64,000 nt of DNA from Streptomyces sp. RKAG290 (GTDB lineage: Bacteria > Actinomycetota > Actinomycetes > Streptomycetales > Streptomycetaceae): positions 6,819,894 to 6,883,893 of the forward strand of contig NZ_JAJOZC010000001.1 of assembly GCF_023701695.1 (NCBI RefSeq), in the 5' to 3' direction. A model generated the notes under the pieces. That model was not told the origin of the DNA. It saw nothing but the letters and a program-made list of their open reading frames with translations, and did no database searches. Every line of letters starts with the position of its first letter. Within the stretch, counting starts at the first letter, position 1. The translations under genes and the position numbers were made by a program. Below, one piece after another: positions 55,287 to 63,841 of the stretch.

Positions 55287-56056
55287 CGTGCCACCATCCC
55301 CGCCGAGAGGTCGATGTCGGCGCCGCACAGCCCCGGCATCCGCAGCATCGCGCTCACCGCCGCGCCCACCTCCTCCTCGGTGACCATCCGCCCCAGGGCC
55401 GACCGCGACACGAACGCCTCCTCGGCCTGCGCGCGGCTGCTGCCGGTGCGCTCCGCCTCCAGGCGGAAGTTCCGCTCCATCCGGGGGCCCGATACGGGGC
55501 CCGGGGACAGCGAGTTCACCGTGACGCCCAGCGGTCCCACCTCGCCCGCCAGCGTCGCGGTCAGGCCGATGACCGCCATCTTCGACGCGCAGTACGGAGT
55601 ACGCCGCAGCAGCGGCCGCTTCCCCGACACCGAGGCGATGTTCACGACGTCGCCCGCCCCGCGTCCCGTCATGCCGGGAAGGAAGGCCCGGCACATCAGG
55701 AAGACGCCTCGCACGTTCACGTCGAAGACCTCGTCCCAGCCCCGCGCGGATATCTCGGTCAGGGGCGCCACCGGTCCGGCGATCCCGGCGTTGTTGACCA
55801 GCACCGATATCTCCTCGCCGGCGAGGCTCTCCGCGAGTGCCTCGACCTCGTCGGGCCGGGACACGTCGCAGACGCGGTGGGTCACAGCCGGCCCCAGGCG
55901 CGCGGCCGTCTCCTTCAGGGTCTGCCCACTGCGCCCCGTGATCACCACCCGGGCCCCGTCGGCCAGCAGGGAACGCGTGATGGCGGCGCCGAGCCCGCTG
56001 CCGCCCCCGCTGACCAGCGCGGTGCGCCCGGCCAGCGGCGTGCTGCCGCCGCTCAT
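55283..56056 (-). CDS. Short-chain dehydrogenase/reductase
   Basis: 257 aa Rossmann fold. TALVSGGGSGLGAAI is the cofactor loop (SGGGSGLG), with VLVNNAGIAG, the catalytic VNIASVSG Ser region and YCASKMAV (YxxxK). The Arg after the second strand (VVITGRS) suggests NADP is possible. The ATG overlaps the stop of the histidinol-dehydrogenase-like gene (ATGA) and the stop overlaps the aldolase start. It probably oxidises a hydroxyl of the pathway intermediate. Confidence 0.92.
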   Translation of the reverse strand: MSGGSTPLAGRTALVSGGGSGLGAAITRSLLADGARVVITGRSGQTLKETAARLGPAVTHRVCDVSRPDEVEALAESLAGEEISVLVNNAGIAGPVAPLTEISARGWDEVFDVNVRGVFLMCRAFLPGMTGRGAGDVVNIASVSGKRPLLRRTPYCASKMAVIGLTATLAGEVGPLGVTVNSLSPGPVSGPRMERNFRLEAERTGSSRAQAEEAFVSRSALGRMVTEEEVGAAVSAMLRMPGLCGADIDLSAGMVAR

Positions 56057-57363
56057 GCGCCGGCCTCGGCGTTCCACGGCAGCGTGCCGTTGCCGTACTT
56101 GGCCGCCCGGACGTCGCCGGAGCGGGCATGGCCCTCGAACAGCTCGACGCGAGCGGCCCGTCCGCACACCTCGCCGAGGAGCGCCGAGGACGCGGTGTCG
56201 GTGACCTCCTGGTAGGTCACCGTCTTGAGGTACTTCCCGACCCACAGCCCACCGGTGTACCGCGCGGCTCCCCGCGTGGGCAGCACGTGGTTGGTGCCGA
56301 TGACCTTGTCCCCGTACGAGACGCACGTGCCCTCGCCGAGGAAGAGCGCCCCGTAGTCGCGCATCCGGTCCAGTGCCTGGCGCGGGTTCTCGGTCAGGAC
56401 CTCGACGTGCTCACTGGCGTAGGAGTCCGCGATCTCGAAGGCCTCGGCCAGCGACCCGGCCACGACGATCTCGCCGTGGTCGCGCCAGGCGGGACCGGCG
56501 AAGTCCTTCGTCGGCATGCCGGGCAGCAGCCGCTCGATGTGGCGCTCGACCTCCCGGCCCAGCTCCTCGGACGTGGTGACGAGGACGGCGGGGGAGTCCG
56601 GGCCGTGCTCGGCCTGCGAGAGGAGGTCGACCGCCACCACGAACGGGTCCGCCTGCTCGTCCGCGATCACCAGGATCTCGGTCGGCCCGGCGAACAGGTC
56701 GATGCCGACCTCGCCGAACAGCTGGCGCTTCGCCTCGGCGACGTAGGCGTTGCCGGGCCCGGCGATCATGGGCACCCGGCCGACCGTCTCGGTGCCGACG
56801 GCGAGCGCCGCCACGGCCTGCACCCCGCCCAGCAGGTAGATCTCGTCGGCGCCCGCCAGGTGCATCGCCGCGACCGTGGCGGCGGGGATCTCGCCCCGGA
56901 TCGGCGGGGTGCAGGCGGCGACCCGCTCCACCCCGGCCACCTTCGCCGTCACGATCGTCATGTGCGCCGACGCGGTCAGCGGGTAACGCCCACCGGGTAC
57001 GTAGGCCCCGGCTCCGGCCACGGGGACGTGCCGGTGCCCCAGGCGGACCCCGGGCAGGGTCTCGATCTCGATGTCGTGCAGCGAGTCGCGCTGCGCCTGG
57101 GCGAACGTGCGGACCTGGCGCTGGACGAAGCGGATGTCGTCCAGGACCGTCTCCGGCACCCCGGCGACGATCTCCCTGATCCCGTCCGGCCTGAGGAGGA
57201 AGGACTCGGGGCTCCAGTTGTCGAACTTCTCGGAGTACTGGCGGACCGCTTCGTCCCCCCGTTCGCGGATGTCGTCGAGGATGGTGCGGACGCGCTCGGC
57301 GACATCCGCTCGGGCCGCGCGCACCTGGCCGGCGGGCACGGGGGACTTGAGGAAACGAGGCAT
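56053..57363 (-). CDS. Histidinol-dehydrogenase-family enzyme (not for histidine synthesis)
   Basis: 436 aa. All HisD-type active-site parts are present: GAGAYVPGGRYPLTASAHMT, MIAGPGNAYVAEAKRQLFGE, the zinc ligands in LLSQAEHGPDSP (Gln, His), GDKVIGTNHVLPTRGAARYT (Asp) and the last His in LFEGHARSGD, plus catalytic EH in YASEHVEVLT. Such enzymes oxidise a primary alcohol to a carboxylate in two NAD-dependent steps. No his genes are nearby and the operon is catabolic in content, so the substrate is likely another alcohol, as for the sulfopropanediol dehydrogenase HpsN. A paralogue lies at 62364. Confidence 0.85.
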   Translation of the reverse strand: MPRFLKSPVPAGQVRAARADVAERVRTILDDIRERGDEAVRQYSEKFDNWSPESFLLRPDGIREIVAGVPETVLDDIRFVQRQVRTFAQAQRDSLHDIEIETLPGVRLGHRHVPVAGAGAYVPGGRYPLTASAHMTIVTAKVAGVERVAACTPPIRGEIPAATVAAMHLAGADEIYLLGGVQAVAALAVGTETVGRVPMIAGPGNAYVAEAKRQLFGEVGIDLFAGPTEILVIADEQADPFVVAVDLLSQAEHGPDSPAVLVTTSEELGREVERHIERLLPGMPTKDFAGPAWRDHGEIVVAGSLAEAFEIADSYASEHVEVLTENPRQALDRMRDYGALFLGEGTCVSYGDKVIGTNHVLPTRGAARYTGGLWVGKYLKTVTYQEVTDTASSALLGEVCGRAARVELFEGHARSGDVRAAKYGNGTLPWNAEAGA

Positions 57364-57425
57364 GACGGCTCTCTTCTCGGGGTGGGTGTCGACTGCGGTG
57401 ACGGGGTTGGGTGAGGGGTGCGGGT

Positions 57426-58217
57426 TCAGCGGGAGGCGGCGGGTGCGGGCCCGTCCGGCGTGGCCGGGGCTCCCGGAGGTGCGGTGGGCAGCGAGGCGTC
57501 CTGGGCCCGGGGCAGCAGGTCCCGCAGGGCCGCCGAGACCGCGGACGGGCGCTGCCACGGCAGCAGGTGCCCGGCGGCAGGCACGTCGCGCAGTCGGGCG
57601 TCCGGCACGGCATCCGCGATCACGCGGTGGAAGTCCGGCGGGCACAGCGCGTCCCGCTCCCCGGACAGGACCACCGCCGGGCACCGGGCGCCACGCAGCG
57701 CGCGGAGCGCGTCCGTGCGGGTGGCCTGCGCGGCGAGCTGGGCGCGCGCGGCCTTCGGCCCCACGGCGTGCGCCATGCGCCGGTACCGCTGCGCGGCCCC
57801 GCTCGGCGGCCCCGGCACGGGGAACATGCCCGGCAGCGTCTGCTCGACTGCCTCCGCGAACCGGCCGCCGGCGATCAGCCCGTCCATCGCGCGCCAGGCG
57901 GCGTACTGCTCGGGGCGCGGCGCGCCCGCGTTCGTGGACATGACGCACAGGCCACGGATCCGCTCCGGCGCCCGGCGCAGTGCCTCGAAGCCGACGATGG
58001 CTCCGAGGCTGAGCCCGACCACGACGAACGGTCCGCACACCGAGGCCAACAGGTCCTCGGCCATGGCCCCGATGTCCGGCTTCGTCAGCTCGACGTGACG
58101 GACCGGGTGGCCCTCGGGGAACTCCACCTCGGACCAGAGGTCCGCGTCGCACAGCATCCCGGGGACCACCACCAGCGGCAGCGGGCCGGACGGTCCGGTG
58201 CGGGGCACGGCGGTCAC
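57426..58217 (-). CDS. Alpha/beta hydrolase (enol-lactonase/MenH-like)
   Basis: 263 aa. PLVVVPGMLCDADLW opens the fold. The elbow is VVVGLSLGAIVGFEAL (Ser), the acid is in VVLSGERDALCPP and the His in VPAAGHLLPWQRP. An additional Pro/Ala-rich tail of about 25 residues ends the protein. The GTG overlaps the cupin stop (GTGA). It could open a lactone or cleave an ester in the pathway. Confidence 0.88.
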   Translation of the reverse strand: MTAVPRTGPSGPLPLVVVPGMLCDADLWSEVEFPEGHPVRHVELTKPDIGAMAEDLLASVCGPFVVVGLSLGAIVGFEALRRAPERIRGLCVMSTNAGAPRPEQYAAWRAMDGLIAGGRFAEAVEQTLPGMFPVPGPPSGAAQRYRRMAHAVGPKAARAQLAAQATRTDALRALRGARCPAVVLSGERDALCPPDFHRVIADAVPDARLRDVPAAGHLLPWQRPSAVSAALRDLLPRAQDASLPTAPPGAPATPDGPAPAASR

Positions 58218-59353
58218 CAGGGGCGCGCGGAGCGGGGGAGCAGTGCGTACGGCGCGACGTAGCCGTTGTGGTCGATGCCGAGCCCCGCGTCCGCGGCGCT
58301 CTTGGCGACCTCGTCGTCCCAGTCCAGGCGGACCCGGCCGTCTCCGGAGTTGACGACCATGAGGTCGCCCCGGCTGTCGCCCACGTTGCGCAGGGTGCGC
58401 CAGGCGTCCTGCGGGACGGAGAGCATGTCGCGGGGTCCCAGCCGTACCTGTACCGGGTCGGTGCGGTTGAGCGTGACCTCCCACAGGCCGTCCTTGACGA
58501 TCAGCGTCTGTGTCTCGTGCTGCCTGTGGAGGGAGACCCCCTGCCCCGGTTCGGCGCGCAGCCAGGCGACGTTGTGGCCGTGCGGATTGAAGATCCGGGG
58601 CGCCTGGTGCAGGTCCTCGGTCATGCCGTAGCCGATGACGCAGCTGAGCCGCACGCCGCCGCCCGGCAGGGTGCTGTCCAGGAAGGGCCGCTCGGACCAG
58701 ACCAGCTCGTCCGAGGCCGCGACCCGGGCCTTCATCTCCTCGGCGCCGTAGTGGCGCAGGCGGTCGATGTACTCCTGAGCCATCGGTTGGGTCAGCTCGG
58801 CGCCCTCCGGGATCTCGTCGCCGGCGACCGTGTCGATCAGCTCGTTGTCGGCGCTGAGGTAGAGGCCGTGGCCCTCCGCCTCACGCAGCACCGACGGCCC
58901 CCAGATGATGCCGCCGGTGTGATCCATGCCGAGCACGGTGAACATCCAGCCGTCGTCGGGACCGGTGTTGGTGAAGCCGCGGAAGATCCAGGTGGGGACG
59001 GACGCGATGTCCCCGGCCCGGAGCAGCAGCTCGCCCTCGGATCCGTCGGCGCCCCAGCGCAGCAGGTACTCGCCCTCGGTGCAGACGAACACCTCGGCCG
59101 TGTAGTGCAGGTGCAGGTTGTTGGTGATGCCGTGGGGCATCGCGGCAGCGCCGATGTTGTAGCCGTGCGGCAGCCGGAGGTTGACGTGCTGGCCGGCGGC
59201 CTGCGAGACGCCGGGCCCGATCATCGCGTAGTTCTCCTTACGGTCCGAGCCCGGTGTGCGGCAGTCGATGAAGGCCTGGTTGCAGGAGACGAAGTCGCTG
59301 CGGCGGACCGTGCGGCGCCCCAGTTCGGCGGTGGACACGATGACATCGGGCAT
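58214..59353 (-). CDS. Bicupin protein, possibly a dioxygenase or isomerase
   Basis: 379 aa with two cupin folds. The first has a metal-binding HLHYTAE (H81, H83, E87) but its second motif reads SVPTWIFRGFTN, with Arg125 where the third His normally is. The second cupin has LHRQHETQTLIVKDG and, again, VPQDAWRTLRNVG without a His. Gentisate- or quercetin-dioxygenase-like size, but the metal sites are not standard. It is the first gene of the five-gene operon; GAGGGAG precedes the ATG and operator C overlaps the presumed start of transcription. Confidence 0.8.
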   Translation of the reverse strand: MPDVIVSTAELGRRTVRRSDFVSCNQAFIDCRTPGSDRKENYAMIGPGVSQAAGQHVNLRLPHGYNIGAAAMPHGITNNLHLHYTAEVFVCTEGEYLLRWGADGSEGELLLRAGDIASVPTWIFRGFTNTGPDDGWMFTVLGMDHTGGIIWGPSVLREAEGHGLYLSADNELIDTVAGDEIPEGAELTQPMAQEYIDRLRHYGAEEMKARVAASDELVWSERPFLDSTLPGGGVRLSCVIGYGMTEDLHQAPRIFNPHGHNVAWLRAEPGQGVSLHRQHETQTLIVKDGLWEVTLNRTDPVQVRLGPRDMLSVPQDAWRTLRNVGDSRGDLMVVNSGDGRVRLDWDDEVAKSAADAGLGIDHNGYVAPYALLPRSARPW

Positions 59354-59369
59354 GACAGCTCCCTCGCTT

Positions 59370-59383
59370 GGAATACGTATGCA
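59370..59383. promoter_or_regulatory. LacI-type operator, site C, at the operon promoter
   Basis: GGAATACGTATGCA, 12 of 14 matches to TGCATACGTATGCA. On the minus strand a perfect -35 TTGACA (59417-59412) and a weak -10 TGTCAT (59394-59389, 17-base spacer) lie just upstream, so the operator covers about +1. It is 17 bases before the cupin ATG. Confidence 0.7.
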
Positions 59384-59600
59384 TTTCTATGACAGGCTCT
59401 CTGCCGGGCAATGTCAAGGGATCGCGTGGGGTCGGTTTCAGACGTATGGTGCGCGGGGTCCGTGCCCCGGTCCGGCGTGACGTCCTTGTGGACGGGCAGG
59501 GTGTTCGACTCAGCAGGCGGAGGAGCCGCGCCGGTTCGTGCCGTGCGGTGTGGGTGGGTGCACGGGGCCCCTGTTCGCGCCCGGCTACCTGGCTGGTGGC

Positions 59601-59614
59601 TACATACGTATACT
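59601..59614. promoter_or_regulatory. LacI-type operator, site D, overlapping the regulator's own promoter
   Basis: TACATACGTATACT, 11 of 14 matches to the shared palindrome. Its right end is a strong -10 hexamer, TATACT (59609-59614), read toward the LacI gene. Binding here would block the -10, giving autoregulation. Confidence 0.65.
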
Positions 59615-59662
59615 GACCGGATGGCGCCAGGGGTGGCGCCCCGGGCGACGGGAAGAGGGCCG

Positions 59663-60661
59663 ATGGCGATCACGAGCCACGACGTGGCGAGGCTTGCGGG
59701 CGTCTCGCAGCCCACGGTCTCCCGGGCCCTGCGGGACGACCCCCGGGTGTCCGCGGCGACCCGCGAGAAGGTCAGGCAGGCCGCGCAGGCGCTGAACTAC
59801 GTGCCCAGCGAGGCGGGCCGGACCCTGTCGACCCGGTCCACCCGGCGGATCGGGGTGATCGTGACCGATCTGACGAACCCCTTCTACCCGCACGTCATCG
59901 CGCCCCTGCACGACGAGCTCCAGCGCCTGGGCTACCGGATGATGCTGCTGACCGAGCGCTCCGACGAAGCGGTGGCCGAGGAGAAGCTCCTGGACCAGTC
60001 CCTGGACGGCGTCGTCCTCGCGACCGCCACCACCGACTCGCGTCTGCCGGCCCAGCTCGACCGCCGTGGCATGCCCTACGTGTTCCTCAACCGCGACACC
60101 GGCGGCCGCGGCGACTACGCGTCCGTCGTCGACAACGAGGGCGGCGGACGCCAGGTCGCCGATGTGCTCGTCGAACTGGGGCACCGGCGCATCGCGGGCA
60201 TCTTCGGCGCGGCCAACACGACCACCGGCCGGGAGCGCGAGCTGGGATTCCGGCTGGCCCTGGCCGACGCGGGCATAGGGCTCCCCGACGACCGGGTGGT
60301 GCGCGGTGCCTTCGAGTACGACACCGGATACCGGGCGCTGCCCGCACTGCTCGACGCGGCCGAGGCGCCCACGGCGGTCTTCTGCGGCAACGACGTGGTT
60401 GCCATCGGCGTCCTGAACGCCGCTCTCGCGGCAGGGCTCAAGGTCCCCGACGACCTGACCGTGATCGGCTTCGACGACCTCCCCATGGCGGCCTGGGAGG
60501 TGTTCCGGCTGACCACCGTCCGGCACGACCTGCAGGAGCTGTCGCGGCAGGCGGCGCGCCTGCTGGTGCGGCGTATCGACGGCGGGGCCGACCCCGGCGG
60601 TGAACGCCTCGTGCTGCCTACCGAATTCGTGCCCCGGGCCACGCACGCCCGCCTCGCCTGA
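59663..60661 (+). CDS. LacI-family transcriptional regulator
   Basis: 332 aa from ATG 59663 (GGAAGAGGG upstream). An in-frame ATG at 59621, six bases after TATACT, could start a leaderless longer form. The helix-turn-helix and hinge are ITSHDVARLAGVSQPTVSRA and LNYVPSEAGRTLSTRSTRRI. The periplasmic-binding-like core has IGVIVTDLTNPFYPHVIAPL and TVIGFDDLPMAAW. It is divergent from the five-gene operon and should repress that operon, the MFS and SnoaL genes and itself through sites A-D. The effector is unknown. Confidence 0.92.
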   Translation: MAITSHDVARLAGVSQPTVSRALRDDPRVSAATREKVRQAAQALNYVPSEAGRTLSTRSTRRIGVIVTDLTNPFYPHVIAPLHDELQRLGYRMMLLTERSDEAVAEEKLLDQSLDGVVLATATTDSRLPAQLDRRGMPYVFLNRDTGGRGDYASVVDNEGGGRQVADVLVELGHRRIAGIFGAANTTTGRERELGFRLALADAGIGLPDDRVVRGAFEYDTGYRALPALLDAAEAPTAVFCGNDVVAIGVLNAALAAGLKVPDDLTVIGFDDLPMAAWEVFRLTTVRHDLQELSRQAARLLVRRIDGGADPGGERLVLPTEFVPRATHARLA

Positions 60662-60665
60662 CCCG

Positions 60666-62111
60666 TCACCGCGATGACGGGCCGGTCCGCGCGGACGGTC
60701 CGGTCAGGGCGGCCCCGGGGGTGGCCTCGTAGCTCCCGGGCCGGTCGCCGTGCCGTCGTTGCCGCAGGACACCGACGCAGACCAGGACGGCGGCCAGGGC
60801 GAGGGAGAGCCAGAGTTCGAGACGGTGACCGGGCAGCACCGCCATGAGGACCAGCACGCCGGCGATGAAGGCGATCGTGGCGAGCGTGAGGTAGGGGAAC
60901 GCCCACATGCGCACCTCGCCCGGCTCCGGCCCCTTGCGCCGGGTGGCGTACTGGGTGATCGCGATGACCATGTACATCATCAGGGCGATCGCGCCGCTGG
61001 AAGCGATGAGGTAGGTGAAGACGCTCGGCAGCAGGTAGTTGGCGACCACCGCGGCGATGCCGATGACCGTCGAGGCGACGACCGCGTTGCGGGGCACACC
61101 GGACGCGGAGGTGGTGGCGAGGGCGGCCGGGGCGTCCTTGCGGCGGGCCAGCGAGAACGCCATGCGCGAGGCGGTGTAGATGGCGGAATTGAGGCAGCTG
61201 CTCACGGCGACGACGAGCACCACGTCCATGATCCGCCCGGCACCCGGGATGTTCATGAGGTCGAGAGCCGCCTGGTAGGAGCCGGCGGCGAGCCCGTCCG
61301 AGTTCCACGGCACGAGGCTGACGACGACGAAGATCGAGCCGACGTAGAACAGTCCCAGGCGCCACACGACAGCGCGGACGGCCTTCTTGATGTTCTTCTT
61401 CGGTTCGGCCGACTCGGCGGCGGCGATGGTGACGATCTCGCTGCCCTGGAAGCTGAACATCGCCGTGAGCAGACCGGTCAGTACCGCCACCCCGCCCTTG
61501 GGCGCGAACCCGCCGTTGCTCCACAGGTTCGTCACCCCGTGGGCGTCCGAACCGGGCAGGAGACCGAGGACGGCGAGCCCGCCGAGCACGAGGAAGGCCA
61601 CGATCGCCACGACCTTGAGCAGGGCGAACCAGTACTCGAACTCGCCGTAGTTGCGGACAGCGAGGAGATTGCTGCCGGCCAGCAGCGCGATCATGGCGAG
61701 GGCCGGGATCCAGCTGGGTATCGAGGTCAGACCCGCGATGACCTCGCCCGCGGCGATCGCCTCGATGGGAATGACGAGGATGTAGAACCACCAGTACAGC
61801 CAGCCGATGGAGAAGCCCGCCCAACGGCCCAGGGCCCGGTCCGCGTACGTGGAGAACGAGCCCGTGTCGGGCTGGGCTACGGCCATCTCGCCGAGCATCT
61901 GCATGACGAGCACCACCAGGGTGGCCGCCAGGAGGAACGAGATCAGGACGGCCGGACCGGCGGCTGCCACGGCGGTGGAGGAGCCGACGAAGAGCCCGGC
62001 CCCGATCACACCTCCGATGGAGATCATGGTGATCTGGCGGCCCTTGAGGCCCTGGGTGAGTGCGGTGCCTGCCCCGTCCGAGGGGGCGGGGGCGGGCGGA
62101 GGGTGGTGCAT
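60666..62111 (-). CDS. Amino-acid permease (AAT/GABA permease type)
   Basis: 481 aa, 12 helices. QGLKGRQITMISIGGVIGAG is the diagnostic opening (GxxGxGxF-like helix 1), with MLGEMAVAQPDTGSFSTYAD and FQGSEIVTIAAAESAEPKKN. Close to GABA and related amino-acid/H+ symporters. The ATG at 62111 has GAGGAA upstream. Its stop is four bases from the LacI stop (convergent). It may be cotranscribed with or serve the same pathway as the second histidinol-dehydrogenase-like gene, but a terminator lies between them. Confidence 0.9.
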   Translation of the reverse strand: MHHPPPAPAPSDGAGTALTQGLKGRQITMISIGGVIGAGLFVGSSTAVAAAGPAVLISFLLAATLVVLVMQMLGEMAVAQPDTGSFSTYADRALGRWAGFSIGWLYWWFYILVIPIEAIAAGEVIAGLTSIPSWIPALAMIALLAGSNLLAVRNYGEFEYWFALLKVVAIVAFLVLGGLAVLGLLPGSDAHGVTNLWSNGGFAPKGGVAVLTGLLTAMFSFQGSEIVTIAAAESAEPKKNIKKAVRAVVWRLGLFYVGSIFVVVSLVPWNSDGLAAGSYQAALDLMNIPGAGRIMDVVLVVAVSSCLNSAIYTASRMAFSLARRKDAPAALATTSASGVPRNAVVASTVIGIAAVVANYLLPSVFTYLIASSGAIALMMYMVIAITQYATRRKGPEPGEVRMWAFPYLTLATIAFIAGVLVLMAVLPGHRLELWLSLALAAVLVCVGVLRQRRHGDRPGSYEATPGAALTGPSARTGPSSR

Positions 62112-62249
62112 GGGAGTTCCTCGGGGGAGTGGGGGCGCAGGTGCCCCTGCTGCAGGACGGTACTCACTCGTCTCGGGCGGGCGACGCCCCCGGCGGCCCG
62201 GGACACCGGACGGAGCCGTCCACGGTGTCCCGGGCGCCGGGAACCTCTT

Positions 62250-62328
62250 GGGTCTTTCGTCCGGGTCAGGCCGGGTCAGGGAGCGGTGCCGGGGCACGCG
62301 AGCCCGGCATGACCCAGACGAAAGGCCC
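62250..62328 (-). terminator. Nested inverted repeat after the second histidinol-dehydrogenase-like gene
   Basis: Outer arms 62250-62268 and 62310-62328 are 19 bp with two G-U-type mismatches. An inner stem TGCCGGG/CCCGGCA lies inside. It follows the stop at 62364 and precedes the permease ATG. Confidence 0.65.
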
Positions 62329-62363
62329 TTGCCCCGGCCGCGGATGCGGCGGGGGCGACAGGG

Positions 62364-63725
62364 TCAGAGCTGTTCGCGCAACGCCTCGGGGACGGCGTCG
62401 AACGCTCCGGACGTGCGGCCGATCCGGTCGATCCGCAGGGTGGCGGTCGCACCGTGGGCGGCCAGCCCCTCGAAGGCCGAGATCCGCTCCACGGCCGGGG
62501 CCAGTGCGGCCGTGCCCTCCTTGGCCGCCCGCTGGTAGGTCAGGGGCTTGAGGAAGCGGGAGACGGACAGCCCCGCGTTGTACCGGGCGGTCTTGCCGGT
62601 CGGCAGTACGTGGTTCGTGCCGGCGATGCCCTTGTCGGAGTACGCGACGGTGGACCAGGGGCCCAGGAAGAGCGAGCCGTAGTTGGTGAGGTTTCGCAGG
62701 TAGTAGTCGTCGTCCTCGGTCTGGATCTCCAGGTGCTCGGGGCCGAGGATGTCCGACACGGCGACGGCCTCGTCCCGGTCCCGCACCACGATCACGGAGC
62801 CGAAGTCCCGCCAGGCGGGTCCCGCGATGTCCCGGGTGGCCAGCCCCTCGAGCTGCCGGTCGATCTCGGCGGCGACGGCGCGGCCCGTCTTCTCGGAGGT
62901 GGTGATCAGCGCGGCCGGGGAGTTGGGGCCGTGCTCGGCCTGGCCGAGCAGGTCCGCAGCGACCCAGACCGGGTCGGCGGAGTCGTCGGCGATGACGGCC
63001 ACCTCGGAAGGGCCGGCCAGCAGGTCGATGCCCACCTGGCCGAAGAGCTGCCGCTTGGCCTCGGTGACGAAGGCGTTGCCGGCGCCGACCAGCATGTCCA
63101 CCGGGGCCTCGCCGAGCAGGCCGAACGCCATCGCGCCGAGCGCCTGGACGCCGCCGACGGCGAAGACCCGGTCGGCCCGGGACAGGTAGGCGCCGTAGAG
63201 CACGGCAGGGTGGGCGCCGTGCTCGCCGGAGGGGGGAGTGCACGCCACCACGGTGGGCACCCCGGCCGTCTTGGCCACTCCCACGGTCATGAACGCGCTG
63301 GCCAGCAGCGGAAAGCGGCCCGCCGGGAGGTAGGCGCCGACCCGGGACACCGGGACGTAGCGCTGGCCGCCCGCCACCCCGGGGGCGAGCTCGATCTCGA
63401 AGTCGCTCAGGTGCTCGCGCTGCGCGGAGGCGAAGCGGTGGGTGCGTTCGTAACCCATTTCGAGCGCGATGCGGACATCGGCCGGCAGGGCGTCCCCCGA
63501 CTTCTTCAGCTCGGCGGCTCCGATCTCCAGCTCGCCCGACCAGCCGTCGAGCTCCTGGCCGTAGGCACGGACCGCGTCCATGCCCTTGCTCTCGATCTCC
63601 TTCAGCATCTGGGAGACCCGCTCGACCACCTTGGGGTCGCGCTGGGCGGGGGGACCGTCGACCGCCGGCTTCTTCAGCCACTGGAAGGGAGCGAGGGTCT
63701 TCTGTTCGTCGTGCGTGATCTGCAT
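62364..63725 (-). CDS. Second histidinol-dehydrogenase-family enzyme
   Basis: 453 aa. The active-site set is complete: RVGAYLPAGRFPLLASAFMT, LVGAGNAFVTEAKRQLFGQV, LLGQAEHGPNSPA (Gln, His), LGPEHLEIQTED, SDKGIAGTNHVLPTGKTARY and FEGLAAHG. It diverges clearly from the copy at 56053 but has the same oxidoreductase role on an unknown primary alcohol. The ATG at 63725 has no Shine-Dalgarno; translation may be leaderless. It lies downstream of a LysR gene in the same direction. Confidence 0.87.
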   Translation of the reverse strand: MQITHDEQKTLAPFQWLKKPAVDGPPAQRDPKVVERVSQMLKEIESKGMDAVRAYGQELDGWSGELEIGAAELKKSGDALPADVRIALEMGYERTHRFASAQREHLSDFEIELAPGVAGGQRYVPVSRVGAYLPAGRFPLLASAFMTVGVAKTAGVPTVVACTPPSGEHGAHPAVLYGAYLSRADRVFAVGGVQALGAMAFGLLGEAPVDMLVGAGNAFVTEAKRQLFGQVGIDLLAGPSEVAVIADDSADPVWVAADLLGQAEHGPNSPAALITTSEKTGRAVAAEIDRQLEGLATRDIAGPAWRDFGSVIVVRDRDEAVAVSDILGPEHLEIQTEDDDYYLRNLTNYGSLFLGPWSTVAYSDKGIAGTNHVLPTGKTARYNAGLSVSRFLKPLTYQRAAKEGTAALAPAVERISAFEGLAAHGATATLRIDRIGRTSGAFDAVPEALREQL

Positions 63726-63781
63726 ACCCGGGACGGTAGACGCGGCGCTGCCACAGGACCAGAGGGGCGATTCCTGCACCT

Positions 63782-63802
63782 CCCACAGGGTTTCCCTGTG
63801 GG
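63782..63802. promoter_or_regulatory. 9-bp perfect palindrome between LysR gene and histidinol-dehydrogenase-like gene
   Basis: CCCACAGGG and CCCTGTGGG flank TTT. It could be the terminator of the LysR gene or an operator about 57 bases before the next ATG. The sequence alone does not decide. Confidence 0.5.
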
Positions 63803-63841
63803 TCGGCTCAGGGCTGTGCCGTCGCCCCGCCCGGTCGGGGG

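Noticed and set aside
56053..57363. Calling the HisD-like genes hisD
   Set aside because: Active-site residues fit, but there are no his genes nearby, two divergent copies exist and the neighbours are catabolic; a biosynthetic name would mislead.
63722..63730. TGCATAC at the start of the second histidinol-dehydrogenase-like gene as a fifth LacI half-site
   Set aside because: Only one half matches and there is no symmetric partner; expected by chance around an ATG.
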